A DNA stretch of 35,742 nt from an uncultured Clostridia bacterium (GTDB lineage Bacteria; Bacillota; Clostridia; Christensenellales; Borkfalkiaceae), in NCBI GenBank assembly GCA_947629675.1, contig CANREM010000017.1, positions 1-35,742 on the forward strand, given 5' to 3'. Below are positions 1 to 6,716 of the stretch, piece by piece. The notes beneath the pieces are model-generated. The model saw only the letters and a list, made by a program, of their open reading frames with translations, did not search any database and had not been told where the DNA came from. Positions within the stretch are counted from its first letter, which is position 1; each line of letters starts with the position of its first letter. A program made the position numbers and the translations under genes.

Positions 1-86
1 TTTTTCTTGCCTTTGGCAAATAGCCTACCGCACGTCTTTCTCATGTCAAGAGCCTTTCGCGGCATAAACCGCCGCGCTTTTCCGAC
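1..86. other. Window edge without a gene
   Basis: I see no coding region here. The stretch contains a perfect short hairpin (CGCGGC 58-63 with GCCGCG 71-76) followed by CTTTT, which could end a plus-strand transcript coming from outside the window, and a small TTGCC/GGCAA hairpin near 8-20. Neither can be assigned to a gene. Confidence 0.4.
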
Positions 87-136
87 AAAAAAATCAACCT
101 AACCCAAACCATTTCATCATGGTTCGAATTAGGTTG
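87..136 (-). terminator. Rho-independent terminator of tRNA-Leu
   Basis: Two stacked stems, CAACCTAA (95-102) with TTAGGTTG (129-136) and AACCAT (107-112) with ATGGTT (119-124), are followed on the minus strand by seven T residues (plus-strand A run 87-93). It lies directly behind the CCA end of the tRNA, the expected place for its terminator. Confidence 0.8.
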
Positions 137-140
137 AGGT

Positions 141-227
141 TGGTGCCGCTGGTCGGGCTCGAACCGACACGGGTTTTATCCCGAGGGATTTTAAGTCCCT
201 TGCGTCTGCCAATTCCACCACAGCGGC
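141..227 (-). tRNA. tRNA-Leu (UAA anticodon), CCA encoded
   Basis: Read on the minus strand, the acceptor stem GCCGCTG pairs with CAGCGGC, followed by A73 and an encoded CCA. The D arm is GTG/CGC; the anticodon stem AGGGA/TCCCT encloses the loop CTTAAAA, giving anticodon TAA (reads UUA and UUG). A long class II variable arm (CGGG/CCCG) and a GTCGG/CCGAC T arm with loop TTCGAGC complete the fold. The long variable arm and loop assign it to leucine. A T-rich terminator follows at once. The leader upstream is unusual: see the repeat and ncRNA entries at 228-622. Confidence 0.97.
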
Positions 228-271
228 GTGTTATACAGTTTTCATATTGTTCTGCCCTGCATGGATACAAA

Positions 272-286
272 GCAAGGGACTTAAAA
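272..286. repeat. 15-bp inverted copy of the tRNA-Leu anticodon arm in its own leader
   Basis: Plus-strand 272-286 (GCAAGGGACTTAAAA) is the exact reverse complement of plus-strand 189-203, which encodes D-stem end, position 26, anticodon 5' stem and the whole anticodon loop. In the minus-strand precursor, the leader 44 nt ahead of the mature tRNA can therefore pair perfectly with the anticodon arm. A degenerate copy lies at 569-579 (10 of 11 bases), and both copies are preceded on the plus strand by TACAAA. Confidence 0.85.
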
Positions 287-325
287 ATAATTTAAGGTTT
301 CCAAAAAAAGACGCAGTATTTTTTT

Positions 326-588
326 GGAAAAAGGAGCCGCAACGAAGCCTGTTTGCACTTTCCGCTTGCGGAAAGTACTCGTGGCGAAGTTTGCGGCGAC
401 GCGCGTCTGCCAATTCCACCACAGCGGCTCGTCGGCGCACGCCTCCTTTTCTCGCTTTTCTTGCGAAAAGCTCCTCGTTAAGGCGGTGCCTCCTCTTCGT
501 GAAAAATCTTCCCAAGGAATCTTTTTCACGATTTTTGTAAATTTGTTAGCCCATGCCTTTCTTACAAAGCAAGGGGCTTTGAGAACAA
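326..588 (-). ncRNA. Putative short transcript carrying a tRNA-Leu 5' fragment
   Basis: A consensus minus-strand promoter (594-622) has no open reading frame with a credible start behind it. The predicted RNA starts near 587, passes hairpins at 499-530 (CGTGAAAAA/TTTTTCACG) and 454-471 (GCTTTTC/GAAAAGC), then the 26-nt tRNA-Leu 5' fragment (402-427). It could stop at a compound hairpin: outer arms 391-397 and 336-342 (TTGCGGC/GCCGCAA) enclosing the perfect palindrome 357-376, followed on the minus strand by CCTTTTT. It is either an independent small RNA or the attenuated leader of tRNA-Leu. Existence and ends are inferred from sequence signals only. Confidence 0.35.
402..427 (-). repeat. Exact 26-nt copy of the tRNA-Leu 5' end
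   Basis: Identical to 202-227 in the same orientation and exactly 200 bp away. It covers acceptor 5' strand, positions 8-9 and the complete D arm, stopping exactly at the end of the D stem. The following sequence no longer resembles a tRNA: there is no anticodon arm, T arm or CCA. It is a truncated tRNA copy, either part of a tandem duplication of the leader-tRNA unit or an integration scar. Confidence 0.85.
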
Positions 589-593
589 CATGA

Positions 594-622
594 ATTATAC
601 CACGGTGCGGGGGAAATGTCAA
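594..622 (-). promoter_or_regulatory. Consensus sigma-A promoter toward tRNA-Leu
   Basis: On the minus strand TTGACA (617-622), a 17-bp spacer and TATAAT (594-599) match the consensus at all twelve positions. It drives the region holding the tRNA fragment and possibly the complete tRNA-Leu. Confidence 0.85.
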
Positions 623-682
623 CAAAACGTCCGTCGCGAGAGGCGGAAAAGTGCCGCACGGCGCAATATTTTTGAAAAATAG

Positions 683-711
683 TTGCAAATGCGGGCGTTT
701 TATGGTATAGT
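683..711 (+). promoter_or_regulatory. Sigma-A promoter of the FAD oxidoreductase
   Basis: TTGCAA (683-688), 17-bp spacer, TATAGT (706-711). It is divergent from the tRNA-region promoter with about 60 bp between the two -35 boxes. The leader is about 80 nt and contains GCCTCC (758-763), which could pair with the ribosome binding site GGAGGG at 788-793. Confidence 0.7.
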
Positions 712-797
712 GAAATTGCCCATGCGGGCGAAAATCTGCCTATTTCATCTGCCGGTCGCCTCCTTCGCGGTCGGACGATTTTTTCTCGGAGGGTGCA

Positions 798-2171
798 ATG
801 AACAACTACGATGTGATCATAATCGGCGCAGGTCCCGGGGGGATCTTTTCCGCATATGAAATTTCTCACGCGCGGCCCGATCTCAAGGTGGCAGTCCTCG
901 AAGCGGGGCATGCCTTGGAGAAGCGCAGGTGTCCCATCGACGGGGAGAAGGTGAAGAGCTGCATCAGCTGTAAGACCTGTTCCGTCATGAGCGGCTTCGG
1001 CGGTGCGGGGGCTTTTTCGGACGGGAAGTACAACATCACCAACGATTTCGGCGGCACCCTGCATGAATACATCGGCAAAAAGCGCGCCCTCGAGCTTATG
1101 CACTATGTGGATGAGATCAATCTCCGCTTCGGCGGGGAGGGCACAAAGCTGTATTCCACGGCGGGCACCGCCCTCAAGACGGAGTGCATCAAGCACGATC
1201 TGCACCTTCTCGACGCCTCCGTGCGCCACTTGGGGACGGACATCAACTACGTTGTTCTCGAGAATCTCTATGCGGAACTGAAGAGCCGTGTAGACTTCTA
1301 TTTCGATACTCCCGTTGTCCGCCTCAACGTGTGTGAGGACGGGTATGAGGCGGTGTGCGCGGACCGCACCTTCAAGTGCCGCAACTGCATCATGTCGGTG
1401 GGACGGAGCGGAAGCAAGTGGATGGAACACCTCTGCAAGGAGCTGGACATCCCCACCCGTTCCAACCGCGTGGACATCGGCGTGCGCGTCGAACTTCCCG
1501 CCGAAGTTTTCTCCCATGTGACGGACGAACTCTACGAGAGCAAGATCGTCTACCGCACCCAAAAGTACGGCGACCTCGTGCGCACCTTCTGCATGAACCC
1601 GCGCGGCGCGGTCGTGTATGAGAATACCAACGGCATCATCACGGTCAACGGCCACAGCTATGAGGACCCCGCAAAGCACACCGCAAACACCAACTTCGCC
1701 CTCCTCGTCGCGAAGCATTTCTCCGAACCCTTCAAAGATTCCAACGGCTACGGCGAATCCATCGCAAAACTCTCCAATCTCTTGGGCGGCGGCGTCATGG
1801 TGCAACGCTTCGGCGACCTTATCCGCGGGAGAAGATCTACGCCCGGAAGGATCGAGGAATCCTTCGTCACGCCCACGCTCAAGGCGACGCCGGGGGATCT
1901 GAGCCTCGTCCTTCCCAAACGCATCTTAGACGGCATCATCGAGATGATCTACGCCCTCGATAAAGTTGCCCCTGGCACTGCCAACGACGACACCCTCCTC
2001 TACGGTGTGGAGGTCAAGTTCTACAATATGGAGGTGGAGGTGGACGAACGGCTGTGTTCCCGCTACGAGGGGCTGTACGTCATCGGAGACGGAAGCGGCA
2101 TCACCCACTCCCTCTCCCACGCCTCGGCGAGCGGCGTCCACGTCGCCCGCGGCATCATCCAAAGGCTTTGA
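798..2171 (+). CDS. FAD-dependent oxidoreductase (COG2509-like)
   Basis: 457 aa, start supported by GGAGGG five bases upstream. The N-terminus is a Rossmann dinucleotide fold with GAGPGG at residues 10-15 and the ribose-binding acidic residue in VLEAG near 35. Next comes a cysteine group (C45, C55, C58, C61) and a glycine-rich GFGGAGAFSDGK stretch; near 425-446 the GLYVIGDGSG segment closes the FAD site. This layout fits the uncharacterised FAD-dependent dehydrogenase family often annotated NAD(P)/FAD-dependent oxidoreductase. The substrate is unknown, and whether the cysteines bind metal or are redox active is not visible. It has its own promoter and is convergent with the P-type ATPase, with a shared hairpin terminator between. 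Cytosolic: no signal peptide or membrane segment. Confidence 0.88.
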   Translation: MNNYDVIIIGAGPGGIFSAYEISHARPDLKVAVLEAGHALEKRRCPIDGEKVKSCISCKTCSVMSGFGGAGAFSDGKYNITNDFGGTLHEYIGKKRALELMHYVDEINLRFGGEGTKLYSTAGTALKTECIKHDLHLLDASVRHLGTDINYVVLENLYAELKSRVDFYFDTPVVRLNVCEDGYEAVCADRTFKCRNCIMSVGRSGSKWMEHLCKELDIPTRSNRVDIGVRVELPAEVFSHVTDELYESKIVYRTQKYGDLVRTFCMNPRGAVVYENTNGIITVNGHSYEDPAKHTANTNFALLVAKHFSEPFKDSNGYGESIAKLSNLLGGGVMVQRFGDLIRGRRSTPGRIEESFVTPTLKATPGDLSLVLPKRILDGIIEMIYALDKVAPGTANDDTLLYGVEVKFYNMEVEVDERLCSRYEGLYVIGDGSGITHSLSHASASGVHVARGIIQRL

Positions 2172-2208
2172 GCTTGCTTCTCAATGGACAGTTCAAAAAA
2201 ATAATAGG

Positions 2209-2250
2209 ACCGCCGAGGTGGGTACCATGTCCGCCCCGGCGGTTATTTTT
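2209..2250. terminator. Bidirectional terminator with a conserved loop
   Basis: Stem ACCGCCG (2209-2215) with CGGCGGT (2237-2243), then TATTTTTA on the plus strand; on the minus strand the stem is followed by CCTATTATTTTTTT. It sits between the convergent oxidoreductase and ATPase genes. The long loop is nearly identical to that of the terminator at 25137-25180. Confidence 0.75.
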
Positions 2251-2271
2251 ATTGTAAGTTCAATGTTTCTG

Positions 2272-2325
2272 AATCGTCATGCCGAGCCGCGCGATACGCG
2301 CGTGCCGAAGCATCATCATGATGTT
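2272..2325. repeat. Fragment of the GTCAT-type intergenic repeat
   Basis: The GTCATGCCGAGC stretch, followed by a CGCGCG/CGCGCG palindrome and GTGCCGAAGCATC, resembles the ends of the repeat family seen at 15816, 25361, 25422 and 35495. It lies in the gap between the convergent oxidoreductase and ATPase genes. Confidence 0.45.
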
Positions 2326-2333
2326 TTGTCGTC

Positions 2334-4889
2334 TTATTTTTCCGTCGTGGGGTTGAGCATGTCGCACAGCTTTACGAGGACGCCCGAGATCGGGAAAGCC
2401 GCGAGGATGACGCAGACGATGAAGAGGATCTGCGGGAAGGTGAGGGCGACGTCATGCCAGCCGTCGAAGATAATATCGCCGAGGACGGGGACGGAGACGC
2501 ACATGACGCAGATGCCCACCGAGACGCCGTATAAAACGAGCCGCAGTGCGTTGAACGGGGTGAGGATGCGGAAGAGGATGACGAGACCGCCGAAGGTGAG
2601 GGCGAGCATATACATCGCATGCGCGTTCTGCATCTCCGCAAAGCCGTAATTCGCGGGCACGGTCAGCCCTGCGATATATACGCTCATCACGCACAACACG
2701 AGGGTGATCGCCCCCGGCACCGACCGCGAGAGGACATATGGGATGAATTTCCCCCGCACCCGTTCGGTATTCGGCTGCAGCGAGACGACGAAGGAGGGGA
2801 GGGCCGCCACGAACATCTCGAAGAGCAGCATGTTGTTTGTCGTGAAGAAGTAGGATTCGCCCATGCAGATGCAGATGATCGCGAGCATGGTGATGAAGAG
2901 CGTCTTTGTGATATAGAGTGCGGCACTCGACTTGATGTTGTTGATGACCCTGCGCCCCTCAAAGACGACGGAGGGAAGGCTCATGAAGTTGTTGTCCATG
3001 AGGACGAGGTGGGAGACATTGCGCGCAGCCTCCGAGCCAGATGCGACGGAAATGGCGCAGTCCGCCTCCTTCAGGGCGAGGATGTCGTTGACGCCGTCCC
3101 CCGTCATGGCGACGGTGTGCCCCTGCTTTTTGAGAGCCTTCACAAGCACCGCCTTCTGTTCGGGGGTGACACGCCCAAAGACGGTGTAATCGTTTGCCAC
3201 ATTCTCCACTTCGAGGTCGGTGAGGCCGTCGAGTGAAATGAACTGCGAGGCATTTTCCACGCCCACGCGGCGGGCGACTTCCGAGACGGTCACGGGGTTG
3301 TCGCCCGAGATGATCTTCATCTGCACGCCGTTTTCGCGGAACCACTTGATGGTGTCCGCCGCATCCGCACGCACGTTGTCGGCGAGGGTGATGACGGCGG
3401 TGGGGCGAAGAACGGGGGGAAGGCGGTCTCCCGAGATCTCACCTGCGGAATGGGCAAGCACAAGCACGCGGAGACCCGCCTGCGCATATTGTTTGACGAG
3501 TTTGGAGATCCTTGCGGGCATGGGGCGGAGGACGAATTCGGGCGCGCCGAACACGTACGTTCCAAGCTGTCCGAAGGAGACGGCCGAGTACTTGCGTTTG
3601 GAGGAGAAGGGGATCATCGCCGTCGCCGAAAGGGCATTGGACAGCCCGAACTTATCCTTGAGCGCGATGGAGGTCTGGTTGTTGTCGTCGAGGGCGGTGA
3701 GCATGCTGCCCATGATCTCCTCGATGGAATGGTCGGAGTTGTTGCTCAGGATCATGCAGTCGTTGACCGTCATCCTGCCGTCGGTGATGGTACCCGTCTT
3801 GTCAAGGCAAAGAACGTCCACGCGGGCGAGCATTTCGAGGGAATAGAGATCCTGCACGAGCGTCTGCTTTTTGGCGAGGCGCAGAACGCCCACCTCCATC
3901 GCGAGGGAGGTGAGAAGGAGAAGTCCCGAGGGGATCATGCCGATGACGACGGCTCCCGTGAGCTGGATGGAACGGTCGGTATCGTGCCCCGTCCGCCCCC
4001 AATTCACCCAGAGCATGAGCGCGCCGACGATGAGGATGAGAAGCCCGATGACGCGGATAAAGAGGCGGATGGAGTTGATGATCTCCGACTTCGGCTTCTT
4101 ATACTTCTTTGCTTTAGACGTGAGGGAGTTGAGATAGGTCGCAGAGCCGACCCGCTCGACGCGCACGCGGCAGGAGCCGCTCGCGATGAAGGAGCCTGCG
4201 AAGAGCATTTCGCCGGGATTCTTTTTGACGGGGATGCTCTCTCCCGTGAGGAGAGATTCGTTGACCTCCACGATGCCGTCCGCGAGTTTGCAGTCGGCGG
4301 GGACCTGCTGTCCCGTTTCGAGAAGGAGAACGTCGTCGAGGACGAGATCTTTGATGGGGATAACGGTCTTTTTCCCCTCCCGCATGACGGTCACAGAGGA
4401 GGAGACGAGGACGGAGAGCTTATCGATCTGCCGCTTTGCGAGGATCTCCTGCACGATGCCGATGATGAGGTTCAGTCCGAAGATCCCCACGAAGAGGAAC
4501 TGCGAGAGGCTGGCGTGCGCAAAGATGAGCGCGACCGCAACGAGTACGCACAGAAGGTTGAAGAAGGTGCAGATGTTGCCGATGAAGATGCTCGCATACG
4601 TCTTCGAGTACTTCCTCTTGACGTCGTTGAAGAGGAATTGGTTGAAGCGCAATTCCACCTCTTTTTCCGAAAGCCCCTCCGAGAGGCGGGGGGAGAACCG
4701 CTCCACCTCCTCCGCAGTGGGGATGTTCTTTGCATGGCGGAACTTCTTTCTCGCCGCACGGTGGGTATCTATCGGTTTCTCTTCCCGCGGCTTGCTGCCG
4801 AGAACGCGTGCGGAAAACGCCCTGCGGTGCGGTGCAGGCGCGGGCGCGGGAGCCTCTTTTTTCAGGTTTTTGCCGTCGCTTTTGTCCAC
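2334..4889 (-). CDS. Cation-translocating P-type ATPase (CtpE-like)
   Basis: 851 aa with the GTG start at 4889, chosen because AAGGAGG (4895-4901) stands five bases ahead; an in-frame GTG at 4919 has no such site and would leave only a ~9-nt leader. It couples ATP hydrolysis to ion transport across the plasma membrane. Visible motifs: actuator TGES at 215-218, membrane motif GMIPSGL at 317-323, phosphorylation site DKTGT at 363-367, nucleotide-domain KRKYS near 431, hinge TGDGVND at 596-602, then six C-terminal membrane helices. The PSGL ion-site motif in place of PEGL, and the LEMLARVDVLCLDKTGT context, resemble mycobacterial CtpE, a calcium-linked pump; ion specificity here is inference. 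The first ~60 residues are Lys/Ala/Pro rich and cytosolic. It has its own promoter and is transcribed singly. Confidence 0.9.
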   Translation of the reverse strand: MDKSDGKNLKKEAPAPAPAPHRRAFSARVLGSKPREEKPIDTHRAARKKFRHAKNIPTAEEVERFSPRLSEGLSEKEVELRFNQFLFNDVKRKYSKTYASIFIGNICTFFNLLCVLVAVALIFAHASLSQFLFVGIFGLNLIIGIVQEILAKRQIDKLSVLVSSSVTVMREGKKTVIPIKDLVLDDVLLLETGQQVPADCKLADGIVEVNESLLTGESIPVKKNPGEMLFAGSFIASGSCRVRVERVGSATYLNSLTSKAKKYKKPKSEIINSIRLFIRVIGLLILIVGALMLWVNWGRTGHDTDRSIQLTGAVVIGMIPSGLLLLTSLAMEVGVLRLAKKQTLVQDLYSLEMLARVDVLCLDKTGTITDGRMTVNDCMILSNNSDHSIEEIMGSMLTALDDNNQTSIALKDKFGLSNALSATAMIPFSSKRKYSAVSFGQLGTYVFGAPEFVLRPMPARISKLVKQYAQAGLRVLVLAHSAGEISGDRLPPVLRPTAVITLADNVRADAADTIKWFRENGVQMKIISGDNPVTVSEVARRVGVENASQFISLDGLTDLEVENVANDYTVFGRVTPEQKAVLVKALKKQGHTVAMTGDGVNDILALKEADCAISVASGSEAARNVSHLVLMDNNFMSLPSVVFEGRRVINNIKSSAALYITKTLFITMLAIICICMGESYFFTTNNMLLFEMFVAALPSFVVSLQPNTERVRGKFIPYVLSRSVPGAITLVLCVMSVYIAGLTVPANYGFAEMQNAHAMYMLALTFGGLVILFRILTPFNALRLVLYGVSVGICVMCVSVPVLGDIIFDGWHDVALTFPQILFIVCVILAAFPISGVLVKLCDMLNPTTEK

Positions 4890-4934
4890 AGCGGCCTCCT
4901 TGCAAAAGGTTTCTGTCACATTTTCTACGCTTAT

Positions 4935-4964
4935 ATTATATCATGCCTCGCGCGGAAAAGTCAA
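4935..4964 (-). promoter_or_regulatory. Promoter of the P-type ATPase
   Basis: Minus-strand TTGACT (4959-4964), 18-bp spacer, TATAAT (4935-4940). Transcription would start near 4928, about 39 nt ahead of the GTG start. Confidence 0.75.
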
Positions 4965-5025
4965 AAATTCTCATCCCGAATTGAAGTTTTTTTGAACGGG
5001 CGGCGGGAGGAGGGCGGGGAAAGCG

Positions 5026-5054
5026 TTGCGTTTCTGCGGCAAAAGGTGTATAAT
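5026..5054 (+). promoter_or_regulatory. Promoter of serS
   Basis: TTGCGT (5026-5031), 17-bp spacer, TATAAT (5049-5054). The leader is only ~22 nt, so no T-box precedes serS, unlike pheST. Confidence 0.75.
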
Positions 5055-5083
5055 TGAGAAAAACATTTCTTTAAGAGGCAGAT

Positions 5084-6370
5084 ATGATCGATATCGCTTT
5101 GCTTCGCGCACAGCCCGAGCTTGTCCGCGAAAACATCAAAAAGAAATTTCAGGAGCAGAAGCTCCCTCTTGTCGATGAGGCCCTTGTCCTCGATACCCGC
5201 CGCCGCGCCCTTCAGACGGAGGGGGATTCCCTCCGTGCCTCCCGCAACGCCCTCTCTAAGCAGATCGGCCTTCTTATGCGGGAGAAAAAGACCGAGGAGG
5301 CGAACGCCGTCAAGGCACAGGTGAATGCCGATGCCGAGCGGCTCGCCGCCGTCGAGAAGGAGACGGAGGAGGTGGAGGCAAAGCTCAAGGCCATCATGAT
5401 GCGCATCCCCAACATCGTCTCGGGGGACACCCCTGTCGGGAAGGACGATTCCGAGAACGTCGAGCGGCAACGCTTTTTGCAGCCGAAGGTGCCCGACTTC
5501 GAGGTGCCCTATCATCTCGACATTCTCGAAAAACTTTCTGGCATCGACATCGACAGCGCGAGAAGGACGAGCGGGCAGGGATTCTACTACCTCACGGGGG
5601 ATATCGCCCGCCTGCACTCCGCCGTCCTCACGTACGCGCGCGACTTTATGATAAATAAGGGGTTCACCTACTGCATCCCGCCGTTTATGATCCGTTCGGA
5701 CGTCGTCACGGGCGTCATGTCCTTCGAGGAGATGGACGGCATGATGTATAAGATCGAGGGGGAGGACCTCTACCTCATCGGCACGAGCGAACACTCCATG
5801 ATCGGAAGGTTCATGAACACGACGCTGGACGAAAAACAGCTCCCCATCACACTCACGAGCTATTCGCCCTGCTTCCGCAAAGAAAAGGGCGCGCACGGCA
5901 TCGAGGAGAGGGGCATCTATCGCATCCATCAATTCGAAAAGCAGGAGATGATCGTCATCTGCAGGCCCGAGGAGAGCGAGATGTGGTACGACAGGATGTG
6001 GAATTACACCGTCGAACTCTTCGTCTCCATGGGCATCCCCGTCCGCACCCTCGAGTGCTGCACGGGAGACCTTGCCGACCTCAAATACCGCAGTGTGGAC
6101 GTGGAGGCGTGGTCGCCCCGCCAGAAGAAGTACTTCGAAGTGGGGTCATGTTCCAACCTCACCGACGCACAGGCCCGCCGCCTCGGCATCCGCTATAAGG
6201 GGGAGGAGGGGAGCAAATTCGCCCATACCCTCAACAACACGGTGGTCGCCCCGCCGCGCATGCTCATCGCCCTCGTCGAGAACCACCTCCGCGCCGACGG
6301 GAGCGTGGAGATCCCGGAAGTACTGCGCCCTTACATGGGCGGCAAAACCGAGATCGTTCCGAAAAAATAA
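5084..6370 (+). CDS. serS: Seryl-tRNA synthetase
   Basis: 428 aa, normal length. It charges tRNA-Ser (and tRNA-Sec where present) with serine in the cytosol. Residues ~1-110 form the long antiparallel coiled coil that grips the tRNA long arm (Lys/Glu/Ala rich, two helices). The class II core follows: motif 2 around FRKEKGAHGIEERGIYRIHQ (264-290) and motif 3 around NNTVVAPPRMLIALVEN (383-399). The motif 2 loop and motif 3 differ from the common bacterial form, which has a GxxxRxTRG-type loop and a GxxxGR-type end. The variant resembles a second SerRS lineage I recall from clostridia and some methanogens; that placement is from memory. Start backed by AAGAGG eight bases upstream and by the promoter at 5026. 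Downstream lies a repeat block. Confidence 0.93.
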   Translation: MIDIALLRAQPELVRENIKKKFQEQKLPLVDEALVLDTRRRALQTEGDSLRASRNALSKQIGLLMREKKTEEANAVKAQVNADAERLAAVEKETEEVEAKLKAIMMRIPNIVSGDTPVGKDDSENVERQRFLQPKVPDFEVPYHLDILEKLSGIDIDSARRTSGQGFYYLTGDIARLHSAVLTYARDFMINKGFTYCIPPFMIRSDVVTGVMSFEEMDGMMYKIEGEDLYLIGTSEHSMIGRFMNTTLDEKQLPITLTSYSPCFRKEKGAHGIEERGIYRIHQFEKQEMIVICRPEESEMWYDRMWNYTVELFVSMGIPVRTLECCTGDLADLKYRSVDVEAWSPRQKKYFEVGSCSNLTDAQARRLGIRYKGEEGSKFAHTLNNTVVAPPRMLIALVENHLRADGSVEIPEVLRPYMGGKTEIVPKK

Positions 6371-6371
6371 A

Positions 6372-6583
6372 CGAATCGCGTATAGGCGTCGAAATACTGC
6401 GTCTTGCTTCCGCGTCATGCTGCCCCGCGCGCACTATTGTCTACTAAGCGCGGCACGAGGGGCAGGCGAAGTAGCGAAGGCGAAGCCGAAGTCGAAGGAT
6501 CCCCCTATACGAAGTCCACTTGTACGCGGGCTGCGAAAAGCCTCGCACTTCTTGTCTTTCTTGCCTCTACGCGATTTAACGGT
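6372..6583. repeat. Intergenic palindromic element, copy 1 (nested)
   Basis: Ends are inverted: CGAATCGCGTATAGGC on the left and CCTCTACGCGATTTAACGGT on the right, shared with copies at 15630-15764 and 25193-25321. Inside is an inverted copy of part of the 25560-25627 element (GCGTCATGCTGCCCCGCGCG, then CTAAGCGCGGCACGAGGGGC) and the common core CTATACGAAGTCC. It has no credible ORF and looks like one repeat inserted into another. Confidence 0.75.
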
Positions 6584-6590
6584 GACTGAA

Positions 6591-6690
6591 CCCCCACCTC
6601 CGTCTGACGGCGGAGCCTCCCCCTTGGGAAGGGGGAAGCCCTACCCCTCTATGAGGGGGAGGGTGTCGCCCTCGGGCGACGGGTGGGGGG
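6591..6690. repeat. Four-hairpin G/C-rich element
   Basis: Outer arms CCCCCACC (6591-6598) and GGTGGGGG (6682-6689) enclose four perfect hairpins: 6600-6610, 6619-6635, 6644-6658 and 6665-6680 (GTCGCCC/GGGCGAC). Related hairpin clusters are at 8988-9101 and 35379-35440. It ends 27 bases before the exonuclease start codon. Confidence 0.75.
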
Positions 6691-6716
6691 GTACACTTTT
6701 GCCGCAACAATAAAAC

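Noticed and set aside
231-236. TATAAC directly ahead of tRNA-Leu as its -10 box
   Set aside because: It is only two or three bases from the mature 5' end, so transcription would begin inside the tRNA.
231-688. Reading frames across the tRNA-Leu region on both strands
   Set aside because: They translate through tRNA sequence and hairpins, have biased Arg/Phe/Lys composition and resemble the usual spurious products of tRNA-Leu genes.
5055-5083. T-box leader for serS
   Set aside because: The leader is only about 22 nt, too short for any T-box structure.
6509-6521. TATACGAAGT core resembling a loxP arm
   Set aside because: Only ten bases match, there is no 8-bp spacer with a second inverted arm, and the motif recurs as part of the local repeat family.
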